DNA of 64,000 nt from Actinospineispora acaciae DSM 45401. Lineage in GTDB: Bacteria > Actinomycetota > Actinomycetes > Mycobacteriales > Pseudonocardiaceae. The notes below the pieces were generated by a model that worked only from the letters and a program-made list of their open reading frames with translations, made no database searches and was not told the DNA's origin. Made by a program: the position numbers and the translations under genes. The DNA lies in contig NZ_JIAI01000001.1 in assembly GCF_000620785.1 (NCBI RefSeq), positions 620,001 through 684,000 on the forward strand, read 5' to 3'. Below, piece after piece: positions 49,826 through 57,768 of the stretch (position 1 is the stretch's first letter; every line of letters begins with the position of its first letter).

Positions 49826-50907
49826 TGGCCGCCGACCCGCCGCTCGGGCTGCTCGCCGAGCTGACCCACCGGTGCCCGCTGAAGTGCGCCTACTGCTCCA
49901 ACCCGCTCGAGCTGGTAACCCGGTCCGCCGAGCTGGACACCGAGGCGTGGCGGGACGTGATCGGCCAGGCCAGCGACCTGGGCGTGCTGCAGGTGCACCT
50001 GTCCGGCGGGGAGCCACTGCTGCGCCCCGACCTGGCCGAGATCGTCCGGCACACTCGTGCGCGGGGTTGTTACGTCAACCTGGTGACCAGCGGCGTCGGC
50101 CTGGACGAGCGCCGGGCAGGCGAACTGGCGCAGGCCGGCGTCGACCACGTGCAGCTGTCCATGCAGGACGCCGAGCCCGGCCCCGCCGACGAGATGGCCG
50201 GCATCCGCGCGCACCGCCGCAAGCTGGCGGCCGCCGCCGTGGTCGACTCGCTCGGGCTCGCGCTGACCGTCAACGTGGTCCTGCACCGGGGCAACCTCGA
50301 CCGCCTCGGCGCGATCGTCGAGCTGGCCGCCGAGATGGGCGCCGACCGGGTCGAGCTGGCGCACACCCAGTACTACGGCTGGGGCCTGCGCAACCGGGCG
50401 GCGCTGATGCCCACCCCCGCCCAGCTCGCGGACGCGGAGGCTGTGGTGGCGGCGGCCCGGGAACGGTTCGGCGACCGCCCGGTGATCTCGTACGTGACCG
50501 CCGACTACCACGAGCCGTACCCGAAACCGTGCATGCACGGCTGGGCCAGCCGCCAGCTCACCATCACCCCGGACGGCGCCGCGCTGCCCTGCCCGGCCGC
50601 CTCGGTGATCACGAACCTGCCCCGCCAGGACGTCACGCGGGTGCCGCTGCGCCGGATCTGGTACGAGTCCGAGACGTTCACCGCGTTCCGGGGCACCTCG
50701 TGGATGCGCGAGCCGTGCCGGAGCTGTCCCCGTCAGGAGATCGACTTCGGCGGCTGCCGCTGCCAGGCCTACCAGCTCACCGGCGACGCCGCCGAGTCCG
50801 ACCCGATCTGCTCCCGTTCGCCGCACCGGCCGCTGGTGGACGCCGTGCTCGCCTCGCCGCCGTCATCGTCGTCGGTGCTCACGCCGAGGCGGGTGACCGC
50901 CCGGTGA
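49825..50907 (+). CDS. pqqE: Radical SAM peptide cyclase PqqE
   Basis: 360 residues. The SAM-binding [4Fe-4S] cysteines are Cys17, 21 and 24 in LTHRCPLKCAYCSNP. The SPASM auxiliary-cluster cysteines lie in KPCMHGWASRQ, ALPCPAAS and EPCRSCPRQEIDFGGCRCQA. It forms the carbon-carbon bond between Glu and Tyr of PqqA with PqqD as partner. It overlaps pqqB by 4 bp (GTGA). Confidence 0.95.
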   Translation: MAADPPLGLLAELTHRCPLKCAYCSNPLELVTRSAELDTEAWRDVIGQASDLGVLQVHLSGGEPLLRPDLAEIVRHTRARGCYVNLVTSGVGLDERRAGELAQAGVDHVQLSMQDAEPGPADEMAGIRAHRRKLAAAAVVDSLGLALTVNVVLHRGNLDRLGAIVELAAEMGADRVELAHTQYYGWGLRNRAALMPTPAQLADAEAVVAAARERFGDRPVISYVTADYHEPYPKPCMHGWASRQLTITPDGAALPCPAASVITNLPRQDVTRVPLRRIWYESETFTAFRGTSWMREPCRSCPRQEIDFGGCRCQAYQLTGDAAESDPICSRSPHRPLVDAVLASPPSSSSVLTPRRVTAR

Positions 50908-51791
50908 GGCTGGTGCTGCTCGGCACGGCGGCCGGCGGCGGCTTCCCGCAGTGGGACTGCGCCTGCGCGCTGTGTGCCCGCGCGGGCGAGCCCGGGGTGC
51001 CGGCGCGCAGCCAGGACGGGGTGGCGGTGAGCGCGGACGGCACCGACTGGTACCTGCTCAACGCCTCCCCCGACCTGCGAGCCCAGGTCCTGGCCACGCC
51101 CGCGCTGCGCCCCGGCCCGGGTCCGCGCGACACCCCGGTCCGGGGCGTGCTGCTCACCGACGGCGAGCTGGACCACACCCTCGGGCTGGCCATCCTGCGC
51201 GGCGCTCCTGGCCTGCGGGTCTGGGCGCCCGGCCCGGTCGCCGGCGCCTTCCCGCTGCGCACCGTGATCGACGGCTACGGACAGTGGGACTGGCGAGGGG
51301 TCGACGCGCCCGTCGAGCTCGGCGGCGGCCTCGAGGTGACGGCCGCGGTGATCAGCGGCAAGCGCCCCCGGTACGCCGCGAGCGCGCCCGTCGGCGGCTG
51401 GGTCGTCGCGTACCGGATCCACGACCCGGCGACCGGCGGCACCGCGGTGTACGCGCCCTGCCTCGCCGAATGGCCGGACGCGCTGGACGGCCTGCTCCCC
51501 GGCGCCGACGTGGTGCTGCTGGACGGCACGTTCTGGACCGCCGACGAGCTGCCAGGGGCGGCCGGCCGCGCGGCCGCGCCCGGCCCGGGGGCGAGCACGC
51601 CGATGGGTCACCTGCCCGTCGACGGCCCCGCCGGCAGCCTGGCCCGGATCCGCGAACGCCCAGGCCCGCGCTGGGTGTACACCCACCTCAACAACACCAA
51701 CCCGCTGCTCGACGCCGGCTCCACGCCGCGCGAACAGCTCGCCGCCGCCGGCGCCACCGTCCTCGACGACGGCACCGAACTGCACATCTAG
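50904..51791 (+). CDS. pqqB: PQQ biosynthesis metallohydrolase-fold protein PqqB
   Basis: 295 residues from GTG 50904. It starts LVLLGTAAGGGFPQWDCACA, continues SQDGVAVSADGTDWYLLNAS and GVLLTDGELDHTLGLAILRG, and ends with MGHLPVDGPAGSLARI and YTHLNNTNPLL. All are hallmarks of PqqB, a metallo-beta-lactamase-fold protein implicated in hydroxylating the cross-linked tyrosine. It is last in the operon, giving the order A-C-D-E-B. No pqqF/G peptidase gene is nearby. Confidence 0.93.
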   Translation: MRLVLLGTAAGGGFPQWDCACALCARAGEPGVPARSQDGVAVSADGTDWYLLNASPDLRAQVLATPALRPGPGPRDTPVRGVLLTDGELDHTLGLAILRGAPGLRVWAPGPVAGAFPLRTVIDGYGQWDWRGVDAPVELGGGLEVTAAVISGKRPRYAASAPVGGWVVAYRIHDPATGGTAVYAPCLAEWPDALDGLLPGADVVLLDGTFWTADELPGAAGRAAAPGPGASTPMGHLPVDGPAGSLARIRERPGPRWVYTHLNNTNPLLDAGSTPREQLAAAGATVLDDGTELHI

Positions 51792-51822
51792 CGCGCCCCA
51801 ACGGGACATGGCGGCCGCTGGG

Positions 51823-51850
51823 CGGGAGCGCGGCCGACCGCCAGCTCCCG
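51823..51850. terminator. Hairpin after pqqB
   Basis: CGGGAGC (51823-51829) pairs with GCTCCCG (51844-51850); an inner CGG/CCG stem closes the loop. It lies 31 bp beyond the pqqB stop and 12 bp before the stop of the convergent small secreted-protein gene, and probably terminates both. Confidence 0.5.
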
Positions 51851-51862
51851 CTGATCAACTCA

Positions 51863-52036
51863 CTAGCACTGGCCCATCAACACTCCCCCGAGCGGACACC
51901 ACTTCGTCGGTACGGACCCCTGCGCGTCCAGTGTGGTCGTGCCCGTGCCGACGTTCGCGCCACCCGTGGCGATGAGGGCAGCCGCCATGGCCGCACCAGC
52001 GGTGACGGCGAGCCAGCGAATGAGGCGCGTTGTCAT
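51863..52036 (-). CDS. Small secreted cysteine-containing peptide, unknown
   Basis: 57 residues from ATG 52036 with an excellent GGAGGAG ribosome site. There is a signal peptide or single anchor (LIRWLAVTAGAAMAAALIAT) followed by a ~30-residue tail ending PTKWCPLGGVLMGQC, with two cysteines eleven positions apart that could form a disulphide. I know no family. It stands alone between pqqB (convergent) and the VOC gene. Confidence 0.6.
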   Translation of the reverse strand: MTTRLIRWLAVTAGAAMAAALIATGGANVGTGTTTLDAQGSVPTKWCPLGGVLMGQC

Positions 52037-52120
52037 GTCGGATCTCCTCCGGTCGGTGATCAAACGGCACGCATTTCTATCACGCTGACACCGTGCGCAA
52101 CAGAAACCTCACCTACACCC

Positions 52121-52501
52121 TCAGGCCGACTGGATGATCACGAGCCGGTTGCCGTCCGGGTCGGAGAACTGGAACATCGGCGGCACCCCAGGCCACCGGG
52201 AGATTGCCGGGTCCACCTGTACTCCGTGCGCCGCCAGGTAGGTGTGGTCCGCCTCGGCGTCCTCGGTGGTCAGCCGGATGCCGGTGTCCGTACCGGGGGG
52301 CGTTTCCTCGGTGGCGGCGACCAGCGCGATCGAGGTCGAGGCACCGGGCGGGGCCACCTCCACCCAGCGCATGCCCTGGCCGGTTGTGTCGACCCGGGTC
52401 TCGAAGCCCAGCACGTCGCCGTAGAACTTCAGCGCCCGGTCCCGGTCGCCGACCGGCACCCCGACCGTCCGCAGCCCGGTGATTCGCGTCCGCTTGCCCA
52501 C
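52121..52501 (-). CDS. VOC-superfamily (glyoxalase/bleomycin-resistance-like) protein
   Basis: 126 residues; I chose GTG 52501 with GGAGGA upstream, GTG 52513 being the alternative. The VOC fold is shown by VPVGDRDRALKFYGDVLGFE, GMRWVEVAPPGASTSIALV and PPMFQFSDPDGNRLVIIQS with the C-terminal metal-ligand-like positions. The function could be a small-molecule resistance protein, isomerase or dioxygenase. It lies just downstream of the divergent ECF/SnoaL pair and is co-oriented with the sigma gene, but 117 bp away. Confidence 0.8.
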   Translation of the reverse strand: MGKRTRITGLRTVGVPVGDRDRALKFYGDVLGFETRVDTTGQGMRWVEVAPPGASTSIALVAATEETPPGTDTGIRLTTEDAEADHTYLAAHGVQVDPAISRWPGVPPMFQFSDPDGNRLVIIQSA

Positions 52502-52617
52502 CGTGTCCTCCACTCTGCCGCTGTGTATGGACGGATAGACCGGCGAGAGCGCGCGGACTCATCGCGACGCTCGCGGGGCTCCTCTTCAGGTTGGCCGCTC
52601 AGTGCCGACTGCCGGTC

Positions 52618-53190
52618 TCAGGCTCCGCATGCCCGGGCGCCGGTGGGGATTCGACCGCCGGCGGACACCGAACGGAACTGAGCCACCGCGCTCCGGTGCT
52701 CGGACCGCGTCGGACGGTACCGGGGTCGCCCGGTGAGGACGTGCCGTCGGGCGCGGTACGCCACCTGGCGGACGGCGTGTTCGGTGCGGCCCAGGTCGGC
52801 GGCGATCTCCTCGTGCGTGAGGCCGAACACCTCGTGCAGCAGGAACACCGAGCGCTCGATCGGAGCGAGGGTCTCCAGCACGATCCGCAGGCCGGCCTCG
52901 ACGGCGTCGGCCAACTCCGTCGCGCGGGCCGCGTCCTCGGTTTCAAGGCCGGCCGGATCCACGTCCCAGCCTGTCTCACGCCGGGCGGCCCGCCGTCGCA
53001 GATGATCGATCGCCTGCCGGGTCACCAGGCGGAACAGGTACGGCCGCGCGTCCTCGATCGAGTTCGCGTCGAGCCGGCGCCAGCTCAGCCAGGCGTCCTG
53101 CATGACGTCCTCCGCGTCGGCCCGGTTGGCGACGATCCGGTTTGCGGCCGCGAACAACTCGTCGCGGTTCCGTTCGAACGCGTCTCGCAC
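52618..53190 (-). CDS. ECF41-like sigma factor lacking its SnoaL-like extension
   Basis: 190 residues from GTG 53190 with GAGGAG upstream. Region 2 is ANRIVANRADAEDVMQDAWL and region 4 IERSVFLLHEVFGLTHEEIA. It aligns with the sigma factor at 47341 up to SEHRSAVAQF, where that protein enters its SnoaL-like domain, then ends after only ~19 unrelated residues. No other frame downstream restores the domain. ECF41 activity is known to depend on this extension, so this copy is either decayed or differently controlled, perhaps by the divergent SnoaL protein. Confidence 0.82.
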   Translation of the reverse strand: MRDAFERNRDELFAAANRIVANRADAEDVMQDAWLSWRRLDANSIEDARPYLFRLVTRQAIDHLRRRAARRETGWDVDPAGLETEDAARATELADAVEAGLRIVLETLAPIERSVFLLHEVFGLTHEEIAADLGRTEHAVRQVAYRARRHVLTGRPRYRPTRSEHRSAVAQFRSVSAGGRIPTGARACGA

Positions 53191-53244
53191 GATCGGCTCC
53201 TCTCCCCAACCACTACCACGTTTCGCGTCGGCCCGATGTCACGC

Positions 53245-53253
53245 GTGACGCCG
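53245..53253. promoter_or_regulatory. Element GTGACGCCG (copy 2) in ECF/SnoaL spacer
   Basis: Identical to 48201-48209 and likewise between divergent sigma (53190) and SnoaL (53305) starts. TGTCACG at 53237-53243 just before it resembles the ECF41 -35 consensus. Confidence 0.45.
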
Positions 53254-53304
53254 AGACGGTCGCTTGCGTGGAGGAAGCGTCACCGACGAGAGGGGCGACA
53301 CAAC

Positions 53305-53691
53305 ATGACATCCAACGAGAGCCTGGTCCGTGAGCTGGTGTCCCGGTTCCGCGCCGGCGACGTTCCGGGCTTCGCCGACCTCCTGCACGAGGACTTCGTC
53401 TCGCACAACCCGGGCGTCCGACACGACCCGGCCGCGACCACCGGCAAGCGGGCCTTCCTGGCCTACCTGTCCACGCCGTTCGGCCGTGACCTGCTCGCCG
53501 GCTCGATCGAGACGAGACGCGTGCTCGCCGACGCGGACCTGGTCGCCGTGCACAACCACGTGACCACCGCGCACGGGCTCGAGCTGGCGACCGTCGACAT
53601 CTTCAGGGTGCGCGACGGCTTGGTGGCCGAACACTGGGACGTGGTTCAGGCACTACCACCGGACCCGGCGAACCCGCACGGCATGTTCTGA
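53305..53691 (+). CDS. SnoaL-like protein, paralogue of 48236
   Basis: 128 residues. It shares LLHEDFVSHNP, HDPAATTGKRAFLAYLSTPF and LVAEHWDVVQALPPDPANPH with the protein at 48236, the same NTF2-fold ester-cyclase-like family. It is divergent from the truncated ECF41-like sigma factor, so sigma/SnoaL pairing is conserved across the two loci. Its 3' end overlaps the convergent CDP-alcohol phosphotransferase gene by 89 bp, an unusually long overlap. Confidence 0.83.
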   Translation: MTSNESLVRELVSRFRAGDVPGFADLLHEDFVSHNPGVRHDPAATTGKRAFLAYLSTPFGRDLLAGSIETRRVLADADLVAVHNHVTTAHGLELATVDIFRVRDGLVAEHWDVVQALPPDPANPHGMF

Positions 53692-54403
53692 CCCGGCGGT
53701 TCCGGTGCAGCCAGATGACGTCGCGGCCGAACGACCAGCCCAGCAACACCAGCGCCAGCACCAGCGAGACCGCCGCGACCGACCGCGGCAGCACGCCGGA
53801 ACAGGCCACCACCAGCACGATCCCCTGCAGGGCGGCCACCGTCTTGCGGCCCAGGCTCGGGGGCAGCGCCGCCTTCAGCCAGGGCGCCACCCAGGAGGCC
53901 GCGACGAACACGTACCGCATGGCGCCGATCGCCAGCACCCAGCCGCCGAAGGACGTCGCGACCTGCACGCTCAGCGCCAGGATGAGCAGCGCGTCGACCT
54001 CCATGTCGAAGCGCGCGCCCAGCGGCGACACCGTCCCGGTGCGCCTGGCGAGGTGGCCGTCCACGGCGTCCAGCACCAGCGCAACCGAGGCGAGCGCCAC
54101 CAGCGGCGACGCGGGCGCGCCCTCCGGGAGCCGGTCCACCACCAGCGCCACCACGCCGCCGGCGAGCACCGCCCGGACCAGCGTGACCAGGTCGGCCAGG
54201 CTGAGCGTGAGCCGCCGTGCCCGATGCAGGCCGACCGTGAGCACCGCCCACCCGACCGCGGCGTACCCGACCCCCGCGAACCACCCGAGCGTGCTGAGCC
54301 CGACGCCCGCCCACAGCAGCGCCAGCAGGACGAGCAGGGTGCCCGCGCCGACGGCCAGCTCGGAGCCGTCCAGGCGACCGTGGATGGGAGCTGGTGTGAT
54401 CAT
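53603..54403 (-). CDS. CDP-alcohol phosphatidyltransferase family membrane enzyme
   Basis: 266 residues from ATG 54403 (GGAGG upstream). It has about 6-7 membrane segments and the catalytic signature VLDAVDGHLARRTGTVSPLG followed by ARFDMEVDALLIL, i.e. DGxxAR-x8-Gx3Dx3D. The enzyme transfers a phosphoalcohol from a CDP-activated donor to an acceptor at the membrane. It is divergent (89 bp) from the dehydrogenase starting the 54.5-58.8 kb operon and may belong to the same pathway. The C terminus is a Pro/Arg-rich tail overlapping the SnoaL gene. Confidence 0.85.
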   Translation of the reverse strand: MITPAPIHGRLDGSELAVGAGTLLVLLALLWAGVGLSTLGWFAGVGYAAVGWAVLTVGLHRARRLTLSLADLVTLVRAVLAGGVVALVVDRLPEGAPASPLVALASVALVLDAVDGHLARRTGTVSPLGARFDMEVDALLILALSVQVATSFGGWVLAIGAMRYVFVAASWVAPWLKAALPPSLGRKTVAALQGIVLVVACSGVLPRSVAAVSLVLALVLLGWSFGRDVIWLHRNRRVRTCRAGSPGPVVVPEPRPSVRPPSRRAP

Positions 54404-54492
54404 GTCCTCCGGTTCCTGATCGTCGCGGGCCGGGTAGCGTGCCGGCCGTTATCACATTCAAGGTTGCCACCCAGCCGTGCTGGAGGTTGACG

Positions 54493-55473
54493 ATGGACCG
54501 TTCGGCCCGCGCGTTCTGGTTGCGTTCCCGGGGCGAAGGGGAGGTTCGGTCCGTCGTCCTCCCCGAACACGGACCGGGCGACGTCCTGGTTCAAACCCTC
54601 TTCTCCGGGGTGAGCCGGGGCACCGAGTCCCTGGTCTTTCGTGGCGGCGTGCCGGAGAGCCAGTACCAGGTCATGCGGGCGCCGTTCCAGGAAGGTGACT
54701 TTCCGTGGCCGGTCAAGTACGGCTACCTGAACGTGGGGGTGGTCGAGCACGGGCCGGCGGATCTGGTCGGGCGCACGGTGTTCTGCCTCTACCCGCACCA
54801 GACCCGGTACGTGGTGCCTGTCGACTCGGTCACACCGGTGCCGGACGGGGTGCCCGCGGCGCGCGCGATCCTGGCCGGGACGGTGGAGACGGCGGTGAAC
54901 GCGCTGTGGGACGCCGCGCCGCTGGTCGGTGACCGGGTGGCGGTGGTGGGGGCCGGGATGGTCGGCTGTGCGGTGGCCGCCGTGCTCGCGGGCTTCCCGG
55001 GGGTGGACGTCCAACTGGTGGACGTCGACCCTGGGCGCTCGTCGGTGGCGGCCGCGCTCGGGGTGGGCTTCGCGTCGCCCGAGGACGCCGACGGGGACCG
55101 CGACCTGGTCATCCACGCCAGCGCCAGCGAGGCCGGGCTGGTCCGCTCGCTGGAGCTGCTGGCGCCGGAGGGCGAGGTGATCGAGCTGAGCTGGTACGGC
55201 GACCGGAAGGTCAGCCTGCCGCTCGGTGAGTTCTTCCACTCCCGGCGGCTGGCGGTGCGCGGCAGCCAGGTCGGCGCGGTGTCCCCCGCCCGGCGGGGGC
55301 GGCGCGGTTTCACCGACCGGATGTCGCTGGCCCTGCGGCTGCTCGCGGACCCCCGGTTCGACGCGCTGATCACCGGCGAGAGCGAGTTCGCCGACCTCCC
55401 CCGGGTGATGCCCGAGCTGGCCGGCGGCGACCGCCGCGCGCTGTGCCACCGGATCGTCTACGGTGCCGCCTAG
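54493..55473 (+). CDS. Medium-chain dehydrogenase/reductase without zinc-site cysteine
   Basis: ATG 54493 follows GGAGG; 326 residues. The Rossmann NAD(P) site is [20 protein letters not shown]. The N-terminal GroES-like domain reads [20 protein letters not shown] where zinc alcohol dehydrogenases have a Cys-Gly ligand. The [20 protein letters not shown] block is typical of a BchC-like subgroup. It is a probable NAD(P)H-dependent reductase or dehydrogenase on a non-standard substrate. It is first in the operon with the PTPS-like protein (23 bp downstream), glycosyltransferase, methyltransferase and flippase-like protein. Confidence 0.85.
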   Translation: MDRSARAFWLRSRGEGEVRSVVLPEHGPGDVLVQTLFSGVSRGTESLVFRGGVPESQYQVMRAPFQEGDFPWPVKYGYLNVGVVEHGPADLVGRTVFCLYPHQTRYVVPVDSVTPVPDGVPAARAILAGTVETAVNALWDAAPLVGDRVAVVGAGMVGCAVAAVLAGFPGVDVQLVDVDPGRSSVAAALGVGFASPEDADGDRDLVIHASASEAGLVRSLELLAPEGEVIELSWYGDRKVSLPLGEFFHSRRLAVRGSQVGAVSPARRGRRGFTDRMSLALRLLADPRFDALITGESEFADLPRVMPELAGGDRRALCHRIVYGAA

Positions 55474-55496
55474 CTGCAACGATGATCGGAGTCCCG

Positions 55497-55895
55497 ATGT
55501 TCGGCATCACCGTCCGTGGTCACATCATGGTCGCGCACAGCTTCCGGGGCGAGGTGTTCGGGCCCGCGCAGCGGCTGCACGGCGCGACGTTCCTGGTGGA
55601 CGCCACCTTCCGGCGCGCCGAGCTGGACGCCGACAACATCGTCGTGGACATCGGGCTGGCCACCGAGCAGCTGGGCGAGCTGCTCGGCGAGCTGAACTAC
55701 CGCAACCTCGACGACCTGCCCGAGTTCGCCGGCATCAACACCTCGACGGAGTTCCTCGCCAAGGTCATCGCCGACCGGCTGGCCGACCGGGTGCACGCCG
55801 GCGCGCTGGGCGAGGGTGCCCGGGGGCTGGCCGGGATCACGGTGACCTTGCACGAGTCGCACATCGCCTGGGCGAGCTACGAGCGGCCGTTGTGA
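55497..55895 (+). CDS. 6-pyruvoyl-tetrahydropterin-synthase (PTPS/QueD)-fold protein with altered active site
   Basis: ATG 55497 has CGGAG upstream (ATG 55482 does not); 132 residues. The PTPS fold is recognisable: [20 protein letters not shown] with zinc ligands His14 and His28, [19 protein letters not shown] with the conserved Glu, and [14 protein letters not shown]. However the third zinc His of the HGH motif is Ala30, and the catalytic Cys aligned to E. coli QueD Cys27 is Ala24. A canonical dihydroneopterin-triphosphate reaction is therefore unlikely. The stop overlaps the glycosyltransferase start (GTGA). Confidence 0.82.
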   Translation: MFGITVRGHIMVAHSFRGEVFGPAQRLHGATFLVDATFRRAELDADNIVVDIGLATEQLGELLGELNYRNLDDLPEFAGINTSTEFLAKVIADRLADRVHAGALGEGARGLAGITVTLHESHIAWASYERPL

Positions 55896-56968
55896 TCTGG
55901 GCGGTGCTGCCCGGGGACGTCGACGACGCGGCGGTAGCCAGCGGCGGCAACGCCTACGACCGGCGGGTGTGCGAGGGCCTGCGCGCGCTCGGCCGCCCGG
56001 TGCGGGAGGTCGGCGTCGCCGGGGACTGGCCCCGGCCGTCTGCCCGTGCCCGTGCCGAGCTGGCGCGCGCGCTCGCCCGGCCGCCCGACGGCGCCATGGT
56101 GCTGGTCGACGGGCTGGTGGCGTGCGGCGTCCCGGAGGTGATCGCGCCGGCGGCGCGGCGGCTGCGGCTGGCGGTGCTGGTGCACCTGCCGCTGGCCGAC
56201 GAGACCGGGCTGGCTCCGGCCGACGCCGCTGACCTGGACGCCCGCGAGCGGGAGACCCTGCGCGCCGCCGGCGTGGTCGTCGCGACCAGCGGATGGGCGG
56301 CGGGACGGCTGGTCGAACACCACGGCCTGGCCCCGGATCGGGTGCACGTCGTGAGCCCCGGGGCGGACCCGGCGCCGCTCGCCCCCGGCACCGACGGCGC
56401 CTCCGGGCTGCTCTGCGTCGCCTCGGTCACCGAACGCAAGGGGCACGACGTGCTCGTCGACGCGCTCGCGGACGTCGCCGACCTGCCCTGGACGTGCACC
56501 TGCGTCGGGCCGCTGGCCCGCGACCCGGACTACGCGACCCGGCTGTGGCAACTGGTGCAGCGCCATGGTCTGGATGGACGAGTGACGCTCGCCGGCCCTC
56601 TCGCCGGGCGGCGGCTGGACGACGCGTACGCCGCCGCCGACCTGCTGGTGCTGCCGTCCAGGGCGGAGACCTACGGCATGGTCGTGACCGAGGCGTTGGC
56701 CAGGGGAATCCCGGTCCTGGCGAGCGCGGTGGGCGGGGTGCCGGACGCCCTGGGGCACGCCCCGGACGGCGCCCTGCCGGGGATCTTGGTGCCCCCGGCG
56801 GACCCGGCCGCGCTGGCGGATGCGCTCCGTCATTGGCTGGTTACGCAGGAGAAACGCCGATGCCTGCGCGAAGCGGCCCGAGGGCGGCGTGGCACGCTGG
56901 CCGGGTGGACGGAGACCTCGCGCAGGATGGCGGCCGTGCTGGATCGGCTGTCCGCGAGCCCGACCTGA
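55892..56968 (+). CDS. GT4-type (GT-B) glycosyltransferase
   Basis: 358 residues from GTG 55892. Family features are [40 protein letters not shown] and [20 protein letters not shown], which form the nucleotide-sugar site of GT-B family 4 enzymes with the E-x7-E motif in [10 protein letters not shown]. It probably glycosylates the pathway intermediate from a nucleotide sugar. It overlaps its neighbours at both ends. Confidence 0.9.
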   Translation: MIWAVLPGDVDDAAVASGGNAYDRRVCEGLRALGRPVREVGVAGDWPRPSARARAELARALARPPDGAMVLVDGLVACGVPEVIAPAARRLRLAVLVHLPLADETGLAPADAADLDARERETLRAAGVVVATSGWAAGRLVEHHGLAPDRVHVVSPGADPAPLAPGTDGASGLLCVASVTERKGHDVLVDALADVADLPWTCTCVGPLARDPDYATRLWQLVQRHGLDGRVTLAGPLAGRRLDDAYAAADLLVLPSRAETYGMVVTEALARGIPVLASAVGGVPDALGHAPDGALPGILVPPADPAALADALRHWLVTQEKRRCLREAARGRRGTLAGWTETSRRMAAVLDRLSASPT

Positions 56969-57768
56969 GCGAGCCGGATCCGGCCGGGTTCGACCCCGCG
57001 TGGCTGGCCCTGCGCGAGCCCGCCGACGCCGACGCGCGGGCGTCCGAGCTCCTGGACACGCTGCGCGCGCACCTGCCCCCCGGGCCGCTGGTCATCCGGG
57101 ACCTCGGCTGCGGCACCGGGTCGCTGCGGCGGTGGCTTGCCGACCGCCTGCCCGGCCCACAGCACTGGATCCTGCACGACCGCGACCCCGACCTGCTGGC
57201 CCTCGCCGCCTCGGACGCCGGCACCGTCGAGACCCGCCTCGGCGACCTCACCGAGCTGCGCGCCGCCGACCTCGCTGGCACCTCCCTGGTAGCGGCGTCG
57301 GCCCTGCTGGACCTGCTCACCGCCGACGAGGTGGACGCGCTCGCCGACGCCTGCGTCCGCGCCGGCTGCCCGGCGCTGCTCACCCTGTCCGTCGCCGGTC
57401 GGGTCGAGCTGACCCCGGGCGACCCGCTCGACGCCGAGGTCGCCGCCGCGTTCGACGCCCACCAGCGGCGCTGCGACCGCGGCCGCCGCCTGCTCGGGCC
57501 GGACGCCGTGGCCGTCGCCGCCGAGGCCTTCGAACGCCTCGGCGCGGCCGTGCACCGCGGGAACAGCCCGTGGCGGCTCGGTGCGGACCGGGCCGAGCTG
57601 GCGGCGCGATGGCTGGACGGCTGGGTCGGCGCCGCCCGCGAACAGCGCCCCGACCTCGCCACCGATGAGTACCTGCGCCGGCGGCTCGACGCGTGCGCGG
57701 CCGGCGAGCTGCGGGTGGTGGTCGGGCACGAGGACCTGCTCGCGCTGCCCGCCGGGGGCGCCCCGTGA
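56860..57768 (+). CDS. SAM-dependent methyltransferase
   Basis: I chose ATG 56860, which has AGGAG upstream, though it overlaps the glycosyltransferase by 109 bp; GTG 56905 is the alternative. 302 residues. Motif I is VIRDLGCGTGSLRRWLADRL, followed by HWILHDRDPDLLALAA. Typical acceptor-side blocks are less clear. The conserved DPAWLALREPADADARA entry is shared by a family often found with the flippase-like gene that follows. It probably methylates the same small molecule. The stop overlaps the next start (GTGA). Confidence 0.82.
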   Translation: MPARSGPRAAWHAGRVDGDLAQDGGRAGSAVREPDLSEPDPAGFDPAWLALREPADADARASELLDTLRAHLPPGPLVIRDLGCGTGSLRRWLADRLPGPQHWILHDRDPDLLALAASDAGTVETRLGDLTELRAADLAGTSLVAASALLDLLTADEVDALADACVRAGCPALLTLSVAGRVELTPGDPLDAEVAAAFDAHQRRCDRGRRLLGPDAVAVAAEAFERLGAAVHRGNSPWRLGADRAELAARWLDGWVGAAREQRPDLATDEYLRRRLDACAAGELRVVVGHEDLLALPAGGAP

